Positions 1 through 8,860 are shown, counted from the first letter of the stretch. The stretch: DNA of 64,000 bases from Pseudomonas marginalis (GCF_001645105.1 NZ_LKEG01000060.1:238603-302602), one strand, 5' to 3'. Numbers and translations: made by a program. The notes: generated by a model from the sequence alone, not told the origin.

Positions 1-438
1 GGTGGTGTATTCGCCACGCAGGAAGATGTAGCCCCGGTAGGTTTTCAGCGCGCGGGCGCTGATCAGCATGCCTTCGATCAGCAGATGGGGCAGTTGCTCC
101 ATCAGCATGCGGTCTTTCCAGGTATTGGGCTCCATTTCATCCGCGTTGCACAGCAGGTAGCGGATGTTGATGGATTCGTCCTTGGGCATCAGGCCCCACT
201 TCACGCCCGTGGGGAAGCCTGCACCGCCGCGGCCTTTGAGGCCGGCGTCTTTCACGGTCTGGACGATGTCGTCCTGGGCCATGTCGGCAAAGGCTTTGCG
301 CGCAGCGGCGTAGCCGTTCTTGGCCTGGTACTCGTCGAGCCACACGGGCTCGGCATCGTCACGCAGGCGCCAGGTCAGCGGGTGGGTCTCAGGCGAACGC
401 TTGATCAGGTTGGCCGGGCCGAAAGAGGTCAGGGTCAT
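1..438 (-). CDS. nuoF: NADH-quinone oxidoreductase subunit F (partial, N-terminal part)
   Basis: Subunit of complex I that binds FMN and NADH and takes the first hydride in the peripheral arm on the cytoplasmic side. Only the first 146 codons are in the window; the rest lies beyond the left edge. The FMN-site motif GRGGAGFP is at residues 70-77 and the nucleotide-site motif CNADEMEPNT at about 97-106. The ATG overlaps the nuoE stop codon (ATGA), which fixes the start and points to translational coupling. It is the last visible gene of the leftward nuoA-B-CD-E-F order. Identity is clear from the motifs and the operon. Confidence 0.96.
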   Translation of the reverse strand, partial: MTLTSFGPANLIKRSPETHPLTWRLRDDAEPVWLDEYQAKNGYAAARKAFADMAQDDIVQTVKDAGLKGRGGAGFPTGVKWGLMPKDESINIRYLLCNADEMEPNTWKDRMLMEQLPHLLIEGMLISARALKTYRGYIFLRGEYTT

Positions 439-932
439 GGGTAGCCCTCCAGCAATTGGGTCACGCCAGCGGGCTGCACGTCACCGAATGTGTCGTCGTC
501 GATCATCAACGCCGGCGCCTTGTCGCAGTTGCCCAGGCAGCACACCGGCAGCAGCGTGAAGCGGCCGTCCGGAGTGGTCTGGCCGAGGCCGATGCCCAGC
601 TTGTTCTGGATCTCGCTGACCACGGACTCGTGGCCACCGATGTAGCAGACCATGCTGTCGCACACGCGAATGATGTGGCGACCCACCGGCTGGCGGAAGA
701 TCTGGCTGTAGAACGTGGCCACGCCTTCAACGTCGCTCGCGGGGATGCCGAGGATCTCGCCGATGGCGTAGAGGGCGCCGTCGGGCACCCAGCCACGTTC
801 CTTCTGGACGATCTTCAACGCCTCGATCGACGCCGCGCGCGGGTCTTCGTAGTGATGCAGCTCGTGCTCGATGGCCGAGCGCTCGGTTTCACTCAGGGTG
901 AAACGGTCTGTCTGGATAAGCGGGCTGTTCAT
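435..932 (-). CDS. nuoE: NADH-quinone oxidoreductase subunit E (2Fe-2S protein)
   Basis: Thioredoxin-like subunit of the complex I NADH-dehydrogenase module that carries the off-pathway 2Fe-2S cluster N1a. The 165-residue length is normal. The expected four cysteine ligands are visible as C91 and C96 (VCDSMVC) and C132 and C136 (CCLGNC); C131 is an extra neighbouring cysteine. The start codon lies two bases after the nuoCD stop and the stop overlaps nuoF by four bases, so the gene sits inside one transcription unit. Nothing unusual is visible. Confidence 0.97.
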   Translation of the reverse strand: MNSPLIQTDRFTLSETERSAIEHELHHYEDPRAASIEALKIVQKERGWVPDGALYAIGEILGIPASDVEGVATFYSQIFRQPVGRHIIRVCDSMVCYIGGHESVVSEIQNKLGIGLGQTTPDGRFTLLPVCCLGNCDKAPALMIDDDTFGDVQPAGVTQLLEGYP

Positions 933-934
933 GC

Positions 935-2719
935 TTAGCGGTCCACGTCGGCCATAACGAAATCGATACTACCCAGGTACGCAATCAAGTCCGCGACCAT
1001 CTCGCCTTTGATCACCGAAGGGATCTGCTGCAAGTGCGGGAAGCTTGGCGTACGAATCCGGGTGCGGTAGCTCATGGTGCCGCCATCGCTCGTCAGGTAA
1101 TAACTGTTGATACCCTTGGTCGCTTCGATCATCTGGAAGGACTCGTTGGCCGGCATCACCGGGCCCCACGAAACCTGCAGGAAGTGCGTGATCAGGGTTT
1201 CGATGTGTTGCAGCGTGCGCTCTTTCGGCGGCGGCGTGGTCAGCGGGTGATCCGCCTTGTACGGGCCGGCCGGCATGTTGCGCATGCACTGCTCGATGAT
1301 CTTCAGGCTCTGGCGCATTTCTTCGACGCGCACGATGCAACGGTCGTAGGCATCGCCATTGGCCGCCAGCGGTACTTCGAACTCGAAGTTCTCGTAGCCC
1401 GAGTACGGGCGCGCCTTACGCAGGTCGAAATCGCAGCCAGTCGAGCGCAGGCCGGCACCGGTGACGCCCCATTCCAGGGCCTCTTTGGTGTTGTAGGCGG
1501 CGACGCCGATGGTGCGGCCCTTGAGGATGCTGTTGTCCAACGCAGCCTTTTGGTACTCGTCCAGACGCTTGGGCATCCAGTCGATGAATTCCTTGACCAG
1601 GCGCTCCCAGCCATTCGGCAGGTCGTGGGCCACGCCGCCAATGCGGTACCAGGCCGGGTGCAGGCGGAAACCGGTGATGGCTTCGATGACCTTGTAGGCG
1701 CGCTGACGGTCGGTGAAGGTGAAGAACACCGGGGTCATGGCGCCGACGTCCTGGATATAGGTACCCAGGAACAGCAGGTGGCTGGTGATCCGGAAGAACT
1801 CGGCCATCATGATGCGGATGGTGTCGACGCGGTCCGGTACCTTGATGCCAGCCAGCTTCTCGACCGAGAGCACGTACGGCAGGTTGTTCATCACGCCGCC
1901 GAGGTAGTCGATACGGTCGGTGTACGGGATGAAGCTGTGCCACGACTGACGTTCCGCCATCTTCTCGGCACCACGGTGGTGGTAGCCGATGTCCGGTACG
2001 CAGTCGACGATTTCTTCGCCGTCCAGTTGCAGGATGATACGGAAGGCACCGTGAGCCGAAGGGTGGTTCGGGCCCAGGTTGAGGAACATGTAGTCCTCGT
2101 TGGTGCCGGAGCGCTTCATGCCCCAGTCTTCCGGACGGAAGCGCGCAGCTTCTTCTTCAAGCTGCTGCTTGGCGAGGTTGAGGCTGAAGGGGTCGAATTC
2201 GGTGGCGCGCGCAGGGAAGTCCTTGCGCAGCGGGTGACCTTCCCATGTCGGCGGCATCATGATGCGCGTCAGGTGCGGGTGGCCCGGGAAGTCGATCCCG
2301 AACATGTCCCAGACTTCGCGTTCATACCAGCTGGCGTTCGGCCAGATACCGGTGACGGTCGGCACGCTCAGGTCGCTCTCGGACAGGGCGACCTTGATCA
2401 TCACGTCGCTGTTACGCTCGATCGACAGCAGGTGGTAGAACACGGTGAAATCGGCGCCGCTCGGCAGCCCCTGGCGCTTGGTGCGCAGACGCTCGTCCAC
2501 GCCATGCAGGTCATAGAGCATGACGTACGGCTTGGGCAGGTTGCGCAGGAAGGTCAGGACTTCGACAAGCTTGGCACGCGCCACCCACAGCACCGGCATA
2601 CCGGTGCGTGTGGCCTGGGCGGTGAAGGCGTCAGGGCCAAAACGGTTATTGAGTTCGACGACCACATCCTGGTCGTCTGCCTTATAAGGCGGGATGTACA
2701 GAGCACTGCCTGTAGTCAT
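935..2719 (-). CDS. nuoC: NADH-quinone oxidoreductase fused subunit C/D
   Basis: Fusion of NuoC (about residues 1-190) with NuoD (about 205-594), often named nuoCD. The fusion is the normal state in Pseudomonas and Escherichia, and 594 residues is the usual length. NuoD helps form the quinone-binding chamber at the junction of the peripheral and membrane arms. The NuoD part begins with the NLGPNHPSAHG motif near residue 215, which contains a conserved quinone-site histidine, and ends in the family signature DFVMADVDR. A gap of about 70 bases separates it from nuoB, the longest inside the operon. The shine-dalgarno sequence just upstream is weak. Confidence 0.97.
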   Translation of the reverse strand: MTTGSALYIPPYKADDQDVVVELNNRFGPDAFTAQATRTGMPVLWVARAKLVEVLTFLRNLPKPYVMLYDLHGVDERLRTKRQGLPSGADFTVFYHLLSIERNSDVMIKVALSESDLSVPTVTGIWPNASWYEREVWDMFGIDFPGHPHLTRIMMPPTWEGHPLRKDFPARATEFDPFSLNLAKQQLEEEAARFRPEDWGMKRSGTNEDYMFLNLGPNHPSAHGAFRIILQLDGEEIVDCVPDIGYHHRGAEKMAERQSWHSFIPYTDRIDYLGGVMNNLPYVLSVEKLAGIKVPDRVDTIRIMMAEFFRITSHLLFLGTYIQDVGAMTPVFFTFTDRQRAYKVIEAITGFRLHPAWYRIGGVAHDLPNGWERLVKEFIDWMPKRLDEYQKAALDNSILKGRTIGVAAYNTKEALEWGVTGAGLRSTGCDFDLRKARPYSGYENFEFEVPLAANGDAYDRCIVRVEEMRQSLKIIEQCMRNMPAGPYKADHPLTTPPPKERTLQHIETLITHFLQVSWGPVMPANESFQMIEATKGINSYYLTSDGGTMSYRTRIRTPSFPHLQQIPSVIKGEMVADLIAYLGSIDFVMADVDR

Positions 2720-2791
2720 GGTTTTTTATCGCTTTCGGTCAACGTAAAGAATGAAGCCAGGTTTTCGTTCTATAAAAGAAGCGGTGCTGGA

Positions 2792-3466
2792 TCAGACTTC
2801 GTCGGGGCTGCGCAGGTTGGTGACTGCGATTCGCTGTTCGCGGCGCTGTTCCTTTTGCGAAGGCATCTCGGCGCGGTACACGCCTTGATCGCCGACGACC
2901 CAGGAAAGCGGACGACGCTCCTTGCCAATCGATTCCTGCAATAGCATCAAACCTTGCAGGAAAGCTTCAGGACGGGGCGGGCAGCCAGGCACGTAGACGT
3001 CCACGGGCAGGAACTTGTCCACCCCTTGAACGACGGAGTAGATGTCGTACATGCCACCGGAGTTGGCGCACGAACCCATGGAGATAACCCACTTTGGCTC
3101 GAGCATTTGCTCGTAGAGACGCTGAATGATCGGCGCCATCTTGATAAAGCAGGTACCGGCGATAACCATGAAATCCGCCTGGCGCGGCGATGCCCGGATA
3201 ACTTCGGCGCCAAAGCGCGCGATGTCGTGGGGCGCCGTGAAGGCGGTGGTCATTTCCACGTAGCAGCAGGACAGACCGAAGTTGTACGGCCACAGGGAGT
3301 TTTTACGCCCCCAGTTGACCGCGCCACTCAGCACGTCTTCCAGCTTGCCCATGTAGATGTTTTTGTGGACTTGGTCTTCTAACGGATCGGAGACGGTTTC
3401 CCGTTCGCCGATGGGGTACTGATCGTTAGGAGCATCCGGGTCGATCCTGGTGAGATTGTATTGCAT
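2792..3466 (-). CDS. nuoB: NADH-quinone oxidoreductase subunit B (cluster N2)
   Basis: Complex I subunit holding the terminal 4Fe-4S cluster N2, which reduces quinone. With the ATG at 3466 the product has 224 residues. The cluster ligands are C67, C68 (GLSCCYVE), C133 (GSCANSGG) and C162 (VPGCPPRP). A TTG two codons upstream is in frame, but the GAGG ribosome-binding site is about eight bases from the ATG and too close to the TTG, so I chose the ATG. The gene follows nuoA by about 10 bases, within the operon. Confidence 0.96.
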   Translation of the reverse strand: MQYNLTRIDPDAPNDQYPIGERETVSDPLEDQVHKNIYMGKLEDVLSGAVNWGRKNSLWPYNFGLSCCYVEMTTAFTAPHDIARFGAEVIRASPRQADFMVIAGTCFIKMAPIIQRLYEQMLEPKWVISMGSCANSGGMYDIYSVVQGVDKFLPVDVYVPGCPPRPEAFLQGLMLLQESIGKERRPLSWVVGDQGVYRAEMPSQKEQRREQRIAVTNLRSPDEV

Positions 3467-3476
3467 CGCCAAAGCC

Positions 3477-3890
3477 TCATTGTTTCAGCTTCGCTTGCCG
3501 CTTACGACGAGCTTCCGGAGCCCAATCAAGGGCGCCCACTCGGAATAGGTAGACAAGGCCTGCCAACAGAATTGCTATGAAAACGAGAGCTTCGACGAAT
3601 CCGGTCCAGCCGCTTTCGCGGACGGACACAGACCAGGCAAAGAGAAAAAGGGCTTCGATATCGAAGATCACGAAGAGCATCGCGACCAGATAGAATTTGG
3701 CTGAGAGCCGCAAGCGGGCGCCACCTGTAGGCAGCATGCCGGACTCGAACGGTTCATTTTTGCTGCGGCCCCAGGCTTTTGACCCGAGGAGGCTGGAGAC
3801 ACCAAGCATGAAGGCGCAAAGGCCGACAACACCGAGAAGGAAAATGGCAAAGCCCCAGTTGTGGGCCATGAGTCCTGTCGCTTCGGTCAT
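3477..3890 (-). CDS. nuoA: NADH-quinone oxidoreductase subunit A
   Basis: Small membrane subunit of complex I, 137 residues, with three predicted transmembrane helices at about 12-35, 65-88 and 95-118. The conserved acidic helix motif DIEALFLFAW is in the second helix and the family motif KNEPFESG lies in the loop before it. The open frame extends 26 codons further upstream, but the ATG at 3890 has an AAGGA eight bases ahead and gives the family length. It is the first gene of the nuo operon, so the promoter should lie in the AT-rich region just beyond 3890. Confidence 0.95.
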   Translation of the reverse strand: MTEATGLMAHNWGFAIFLLGVVGLCAFMLGVSSLLGSKAWGRSKNEPFESGMLPTGGARLRLSAKFYLVAMLFVIFDIEALFLFAWSVSVRESGWTGFVEALVFIAILLAGLVYLFRVGALDWAPEARRKRQAKLKQ

Positions 3891-4367
3891 GCTGGAAATC
3901 CTTAACAGAGAGCAAAGGTCTCTGAGCTCGAAAAAGTAACGATGCAGTGACGATATGTCGCACTGCAATCAATCGCGGTGATTTTATGGCTAAACACCGG
4001 GCAAGTAAAATTCCTATAGCGAAATTATTCGATGGAATAAGCACATAGTGCACCTTCTTGGGGCTGTAGCCCTTACGGGGCGGGCATTAGCGGGCATTTA
4101 ATCAAATGTGTTTTGTTTAACCGGTAACGAAGTTTTCATGCTCCAAATGATAATGAATATTGTTTGCGTGGGGTTTAAGCGATTGTTTCTCATGCAGCGA
4201 GGGAAGTTGCCGTTACTTGCTTGATTACCGCTTAGTTGCTGACGCGGATCTTTTAACCGATTTATCCGACGCAAATACCGCTCTGGATCAATGTTTTGCC
4301 CAAAATCTTCAGGCCGCATGCGTTCCCACAGTTGGATGCTCATTGGCCCGGGGCAGATCGCTCAGGC
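3891..4367. other. intergenic region holding the nuo operon leader and promoter
   Basis: About 480 bases between nuoA and the aceA terminator with no convincing gene. It is more AT-rich than its surroundings, as expected for the promoter region of the nuo operon, which leaves towards the left. An 81-codon open frame on the minus strand (4098-4343) has no recognisable domain and no good ribosome-binding site, so I do not call it. A Fur-box-like sequence inside the region is listed separately. Confidence 0.6.
4149..4167. promoter_or_regulatory. possible Fur box
   Basis: The 19 bases GATAATGAATATTGTTTGC match the classical Fur consensus GATAATGATAATCATTATC at 13 of 19 positions, including the first eight. 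The site is about 260 bases upstream of nuoA and faces no other called gene start. Iron control of an iron-rich complex would be plausible, but one imperfect match in an AT-rich region may be chance. Confidence 0.25.
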
Positions 4368-4397
4368 AAAAAAAACGCCCCGAACCAGTCGGGGCGT
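4368..4397 (-). terminator. rho-independent terminator of aceA
   Basis: A perfect 9-bp stem (4375-4383 with 4389-4397) with a five-base loop. On the minus strand it is followed by a run of eight T. It sits about 60 bases after the aceA stop codon. Confidence 0.9.
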
Positions 4398-4459
4398 GAT
4401 TGTTGTGCGGCACTGCGGTTAGGTCTTCCTTGCGGCCGCAGTGGCCGTGTACGCGGTGC

Positions 4460-5785
4460 TTAGTGGAACTGCTCTTCTTCGGTCGAGCCGGTCAGCGCGG
4501 TCACGGACGAGGTGCCGCCCTGGATCACGGTGGTCATGTCGTCGAAGTAGCCGGTGCCCACTTCCTGCTGGTGCGCCACGAAGGTGTAACCCTTGGCGGC
4601 GTCAGCGAACTCTTGCTCCTGCAGCTTCACGTAGGCGGTCATGTCGTTGCGGGCGTAGTCGTGCGCCAGGTTGAACATGCTGTGCCACATGTTGTGAATG
4701 CCGGCCAGGGTGATGAACTGGTGCTTGTAGCCCATGGCTGACAGTTCGCGCTGGAACTTGGCGATGGTTGCGTCGTCCAGGTTCTTCTTCCAGTTGAAGG
4801 AAGGCGAGCAGTTGTAGGACAGCAGTTGGTCCGGGTATTCCTTTTTGATCGCTTCGGCGAAGCGACGGGCTTCGTCCAGGTCCGGTTTGGCGGTTTCGCA
4901 CCAGATCAGGTCGGCGTACGGCGCGTAGGCCAGGCCGCGGGCGATCGCCTGGTCGAGACCGGCGCGTACTTTATAGAAGCCTTCCTGGGTGCGTTCGCCC
5001 GTTACGAACGGCTGGTCGTACGGGTCGCAGTCCGAGGTCAGCAGGTCAGCGGCGTTAGCATCGGTACGGGCCAGGATGATGGTCGGCGTGCCGGCAACGT
5101 CAGCGGCCAGGCGGGCAGCAGTCAGCTTCTGTACGGCTTCCTGGGTCGGAACCAATACCTTGCCGCCCATGTGGCCGCATTTCTTCACCGACGCCAGTTG
5201 GTCTTCGAAGTGCACGCCGGCAGCGCCGGCCTCGATCATGCTCTTCATCAGTTCGTAGGCGTTCAGTACACCGCCGAAACCGGCTTCAGCGTCCGCCACG
5301 ATCGGCGCGAAGTAGTCGATGTAGCCTTCATCGCCCGGGCCTTTACCGGCTTTCCACTGGATCTGGTCGGCGCGGCGGAACGAGTTGTTGATGCGCTTGA
5401 CCACGGTCGGCACCGAGTCCACCGGGTAAAGCGATTGGTCGGGGTACATGGATTCAGCGGAGTTGTTGTCCGCTGCCACTTGCCAGCCGGACAGGTAGAT
5501 CGCCTGGATACCGGCTTTTACCTGTTGGACTGCCTGGCCGCCAGTGAGGGCGCCCATGCAGTTGACGAAATCTTTCTCGGGGCGGAAGGACGGCTTGGCA
5601 CCCTGGGTGACCAGCTTCCACAGTTTTTCGGCGCCGAGTTTTGCAAAGGTGTGCTCAGGTTGAACCGAGCCACGCAGGCGGACGACGTCAGCAGCGGAAT
5701 AAGCGCGGGTCACGCCTTTCCAGCGTGGGTTTTCAGCCCAGTCTTTCTCGAGGGCTGCAATTTGCTGTTCGCGTGTCAGTGCCAT
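4460..5785 (-). CDS. aceA: isocitrate lyase
   Basis: First enzyme of the glyoxylate shunt: cleaves isocitrate to glyoxylate and succinate, allowing growth on acetate and fatty acids. The product has 441 residues, and the catalytic signature KKCGH has its cysteine at residue 203. The start MALTREQQIAALEKDW is the family N-terminus; the open frame runs 19 codons further upstream without homology. The gene stands alone with its own terminator. The window also carries both isocitrate dehydrogenases (13303-17278) that compete for the same substrate, so the isocitrate branch point is encoded within 13 kb. Confidence 0.97.
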   Translation of the reverse strand: MALTREQQIAALEKDWAENPRWKGVTRAYSAADVVRLRGSVQPEHTFAKLGAEKLWKLVTQGAKPSFRPEKDFVNCMGALTGGQAVQQVKAGIQAIYLSGWQVAADNNSAESMYPDQSLYPVDSVPTVVKRINNSFRRADQIQWKAGKGPGDEGYIDYFAPIVADAEAGFGGVLNAYELMKSMIEAGAAGVHFEDQLASVKKCGHMGGKVLVPTQEAVQKLTAARLAADVAGTPTIILARTDANAADLLTSDCDPYDQPFVTGERTQEGFYKVRAGLDQAIARGLAYAPYADLIWCETAKPDLDEARRFAEAIKKEYPDQLLSYNCSPSFNWKKNLDDATIAKFQRELSAMGYKHQFITLAGIHNMWHSMFNLAHDYARNDMTAYVKLQEQEFADAAKGYTFVAHQQEVGTGYFDDMTTVIQGGTSSVTALTGSTEEEQFH

Positions 5786-6274
5786 GGGAAAAAACCTCGT
5801 CGCGTCTTGTTTGAAGTATCCGTTTGCCAGCCACGCATTCATTGCGTGGGCAGGGCTGCTCGCTGACCAGAAGCTTAGGTGGTCAAGTCAGGTTTGGCGG
5901 GGAATGCGACGGGATGAACGATGGCTCAAGGGAGAGTTGAGCAGGTAAGGGCGAACTGCGAACGGTCTTCGGGCGTCGTGGGCCTTTGTACGATCCATCA
6001 GTGTGTAGCCGGGTTACCTGGTTAGCTTCCGTCCCTCGGGACAACTTCGTTCCAGTCGCAACCTCGTCAAACACACCTTGTGGGCGGTACAGACACGAAT
6101 CGGCTCAGGTGGGTAACTTGGAGCGACGATCCGAAGGCCCTTGCCAGGGCCCCTGATTAGCGGGAGCGAGGCCATCATGCCCATGCTTTTTTGGATCGTC
6201 AAATGTTTTGTAGTGCTTTTTTTCAAGCACTACATCTTTAGTCTAAGACGACTCATCAGTCAGTTTTTGGTGCT
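5786..6274. other. intergenic region with a 10-bp hairpin
   Basis: About 490 bases upstream of aceA with no supportable gene; short open frames here have no homology signal. It should contain the aceA promoter. A perfect 10-bp inverted repeat (6209-6218 and 6225-6234, arms TGTAGTGCTT and AAGCACTACA, six-base loop) lies 41 bases after the stop of the next gene. It lacks a clear T-run on either side, so it is only a possible terminator or mRNA-end stabiliser. Confidence 0.5.
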
Positions 6275-7012
6275 TCAGTTCAAGGTGTCGACTTTAACCC
6301 GTACCGTCAGGTCATCGCGACCCTGAGTAGAGTAGCTGCGGGTTGTAGAGGATTTGTCGGCCTGGGTCTCGCGATTGATGCCAGCCAGGGAGATCCACTC
6401 GCCCAGCCGCCCACTGACGGTTGTGTCGGTGCTTTGCACGTTCACTACATCGGGACGTTCCTGGCTCATGCGGTCACGGTTGGTGCTGATCGCCAGATGA
6501 ACGGTCTCGCCGGTGACGCTGGCGGTTACGTAGAAGCCCTGGGTCACGTTGCGATACTGAGTCTGGTTTTGCAGTCGGCCGTAGCTGTCCTGCTGGGTGG
6601 TGGTCAGCGGCACGCTCTGGCCGATCTGGATCAGTGCGGGGACGCCTTCGCTGGCCTGGATCTGCTGGATGCCGCCATCGCGGCTGGTGGTGCCGTAGCT
6701 GATGATGCGGGTTTGGCTATCGCCGCTGTTCTGCTGGTTGTTTTCGTTGGTGTCGACGGTGATCAGCAGGCGCTTGGCGGGTGTATCGAGTTGAGAAAGC
6801 AGGGCGCGCAGGTCCTGGATCTTGGCGGGGGCGGCATTCACGATCAACTGGTTGCCGTAAGCGCTGACGGTGCCGCCCTTGCCGATGAAATTCTGTGCCA
6901 CGGGGAGCAGATCGGCGCTGGTGCGGTTGCTCAGGTTGACGACTTCGGTGTCGGCCACGGCCGAGACGCTGGCGGTCAGGAGGAGGGTGGTGAGCAGGGT
7001 GCGTAGGGACAT
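6275..7012 (-). CDS. exported protein with secretin N-terminal (short) domain
   Basis: A 245-residue protein with a clear signal peptide (residues 1-20, cleavage after AVA). Residues 25-75 resemble the N-domain of type II/III secretins and type IV pilus secretins: VVNLSNRTSADLLPVAQNFI, then a beta-rich segment YGNQLIVNAAPAKIQDLRALLSQLD that matches the secretin/STN repeat. The secretin pore domain is absent and no secretion-system genes are nearby, so it is not a secretin itself. It probably works in the periplasm or at the outer membrane. Stand-alone proteins of this type are common in Pseudomonas, but I know no proven function. Confidence 0.75.
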   Translation of the reverse strand: MSLRTLLTTLLLTASVSAVADTEVVNLSNRTSADLLPVAQNFIGKGGTVSAYGNQLIVNAAPAKIQDLRALLSQLDTPAKRLLITVDTNENNQQNSGDSQTRIISYGTTSRDGGIQQIQASEGVPALIQIGQSVPLTTTQQDSYGRLQNQTQYRNVTQGFYVTASVTGETVHLAISTNRDRMSQERPDVVNVQSTDTTVSGRLGEWISLAGINRETQADKSSTTRSYSTQGRDDLTVRVKVDTLN

Positions 7013-7138
7013 GTCCGTTATCTCTGCGAGTCAAAGGCTGGATAGTGCCAGTTTGTCGGCCTGGCAGGTCGCAAATTGAATCGTAGACGGCAAAATGCCC
7101 TGGCATGGCAGGGCATTGTTGGTGTTGCTGAAATGGCT

Positions 7139-7221
7139 ATCGGGGGCAAGCCCCCTCCCACTTTTTGACCGAGTAAGTCCTTGGGAATGCGGCCAAGTGT
7201 GGGAGGGGGCTTGCCCCCGAT
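7139..7221. repeat. REP palindrome pair
   Basis: Two inverted 23-base arms (7139-7161 and 7199-7221) with the core GGGAGGGGGCTTGCCCCCGA, facing each other between two minus-strand genes. This is the main REP family of the window, and the pair can fold into one large hairpin. Confidence 0.9.
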
Positions 7222-7241
7222 GGCAGCGACGCGGTCTCGGA

Positions 7242-7664
7242 TCAGGCCCCGCGCACCATATCGACATGCGGGATCCCTACTTCCAGGAATTCCTCGCTGA
7301 CGATCTTGAAGCCCAGCCGTTCATAAAACGGCGCCGCATACACCTGCGCACTCAGGAACTGCTTGGCCTGGCCGCGCTGCTCGGCTACACCAATCACCGC
7401 AGCCATCAGCTTGTCGCCGACCTTCAGCCCGCGCCAGTCCTTGAGTACCGACACGCGGCCGATCTCGCCGCTGGGCAACAGGCGCGCGGTGCCAATCGGA
7501 AAATCGCCTTCAAATGCGAGGAAATGCACCGCGCCGGCGTCGTCCGCGTCCCACTCCAGCTCCGGTGGGACGGATTGTTCAGCGATAAAGACCGCTTCAC
7601 GAATGCGCCGAATCTCGGCGATATCCTTTTGCCAATCCGCGACACTGACGTGAATCTTATTCAT
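7242..7664 (-). CDS. GNAT family N-acetyltransferase
   Basis: A 140-residue GNAT acyltransferase that transfers an acetyl group from acetyl-CoA to an unknown amine. The central part (LPSGEIGRVSVLKDWRGLKVGDKLM, about residues 63-87, with the acetyl-CoA-binding R/G loop) and the C-terminal FYERLGFKIVSEEFLEVGIPHVDM are as in the ElaA/YjdJ-type branch. The start MNKIHVS overlaps the end of roxA by eight bases, so the two genes are probably translated from one message. The longer open frame upstream lies inside roxA. The substrate cannot be told from sequence. Confidence 0.85.
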   Translation of the reverse strand: MNKIHVSVADWQKDIAEIRRIREAVFIAEQSVPPELEWDADDAGAVHFLAFEGDFPIGTARLLPSGEIGRVSVLKDWRGLKVGDKLMAAVIGVAEQRGQAKQFLSAQVYAAPFYERLGFKIVSEEFLEVGIPHVDMVRGA

Positions 7665-8823
7665 CGGCAAATCCCAGGCTTCCTTGCTTGACCAGTTCGC
7701 ACAGCAGATCGCGGCCGTCTTCATCCGCCAGCCATTCGCCGAGGTTCTCGCTGTGCAGCGCATCGGCCGAGCACACTAGCTTCAGCAGCTCACGCAGCTT
7801 GCCGGGCAGGTAACGGCTCTGGCCGCTGGCGAACAGCAGCACGTCGTCGTCGACTTCGGACCAGGCCAGGCGCGCGCTTGGGTTGCGCACCAGGATCGCG
7901 CCATCTTGCAGGCTGCTGATGAAGTCTTCTTCACCCAGTTCTTCACCGGCCACCAGTTCCGGGTAGCGCGGTTCGGTCATGAACTGGCCGAACCAGGTCA
8001 GCAGCATGCGCTCGTCGCTCATGTGCTCGGCCAGCAGGCTCTTGAGGCGGTCCAGCGCGTCGCTCTGGATCTGGTGGGGGTCGCTGACCGGCTGGGCGTC
8101 GGCGTCGGTGTAGCGCTCTTCGTCAGTCAGGTACTGGCTGAGGAAGTCGGTGAAGTGGGTCAGCACTTCGGCGGCGCTCGGTGCGCGGAAACCCACGGAG
8201 TAGGTCATGCAGTCGTCTTCGGCAATGCCGAAGTGCGCCAGGCGCGGTGGCAGGTAGAGCATGTCGCCCGGTTCCAGCACCCATTCGGCGCTTTCTTCGA
8301 ATTCGGCGAGGATGCGCAAGTCGGCGTGCTGCAGCAGCGGGCTCTCGGAGCTGCACATTTGGCCGATCTTCCAGTTGCGCTTGCCCTGGGCTTGCAGCAG
8401 GAACACGTCGTAGTTGTCGAAGTGCGGGCCGACGCTGCCGCCGGGTGCGGCGAAGCTGATCATCACGTCGTCAATGCGCCAGCTGGGCAGAAAGCGGAAC
8501 TGCTCCAGCAGCTCGGCCACTTCCGGCACGAACTGGTCGACCGCCTGCACCAGCAGGGTCCACTCGCGCTCAGGCAGGGTGCTGAAGGCGTCTTCGGCGA
8601 ACGGGCCGCGACGCAATTCCCACGGACGCTCGCCGTGTTCAATTACCAGGCGCGACTCGACTTCTTCTTCCAGTGCCAGGCCGGCGAGTTCGTCGGCGTC
8701 GATCGGGCTTTCGAAATCAGGGATGGCCTGACGGATCAGCAGCGGCTTTTTCTGCCAGTAGTCGCGCAGGAATTCCCGTGCCGTGATGCCGCCCAGAAGT
8801 TGAAGAGGGATATCAGGATTCAT
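7657..8823 (-). CDS. roxA: ribosomal protein uL16 arginine 3-hydroxylase (cupin/JmjC oxygenase)
   Basis: Fe(II)/2-oxoglutarate oxygenase of the YcfD/RoxA family, which in E. coli hydroxylates an arginine of ribosomal protein L16. The product has 388 residues. The JmjC-type core carries the iron triad H134, D136 (GPHFDNYD) and H197 (RLAHFGI), and a C-terminal winged-helix region with the dimerisation segment follows. The position downstream of purB and upstream of a GNAT gene on the same strand is the usual Pseudomonas arrangement as far as I know. The substrate is inferred from the family, not shown here. Confidence 0.92.
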   Translation of the reverse strand: MNPDIPLQLLGGITAREFLRDYWQKKPLLIRQAIPDFESPIDADELAGLALEEEVESRLVIEHGERPWELRRGPFAEDAFSTLPEREWTLLVQAVDQFVPEVAELLEQFRFLPSWRIDDVMISFAAPGGSVGPHFDNYDVFLLQAQGKRNWKIGQMCSSESPLLQHADLRILAEFEESAEWVLEPGDMLYLPPRLAHFGIAEDDCMTYSVGFRAPSAAEVLTHFTDFLSQYLTDEERYTDADAQPVSDPHQIQSDALDRLKSLLAEHMSDERMLLTWFGQFMTEPRYPELVAGEELGEEDFISSLQDGAILVRNPSARLAWSEVDDDVLLFASGQSRYLPGKLRELLKLVCSADALHSENLGEWLADEDGRDLLCELVKQGSLGFADE

Positions 8824-8860
8824 GTGTAACCTATTGAAAAAAAGAACTTTTCAGACTGGA

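Noticed and set aside
1034..2944. 636-codon open frame on the plus strand opposite nuoCD
   Set aside because: High-GC antisense shadow of nuoCD and part of nuoB; no domain, no ribosome-binding site, and its reverse strand is a certain gene.
4098..4343. 81-codon open frame between nuoA and aceA
   Set aside because: No ribosome-binding site, no domain, and AT-rich intergenic context; left as unsupported.
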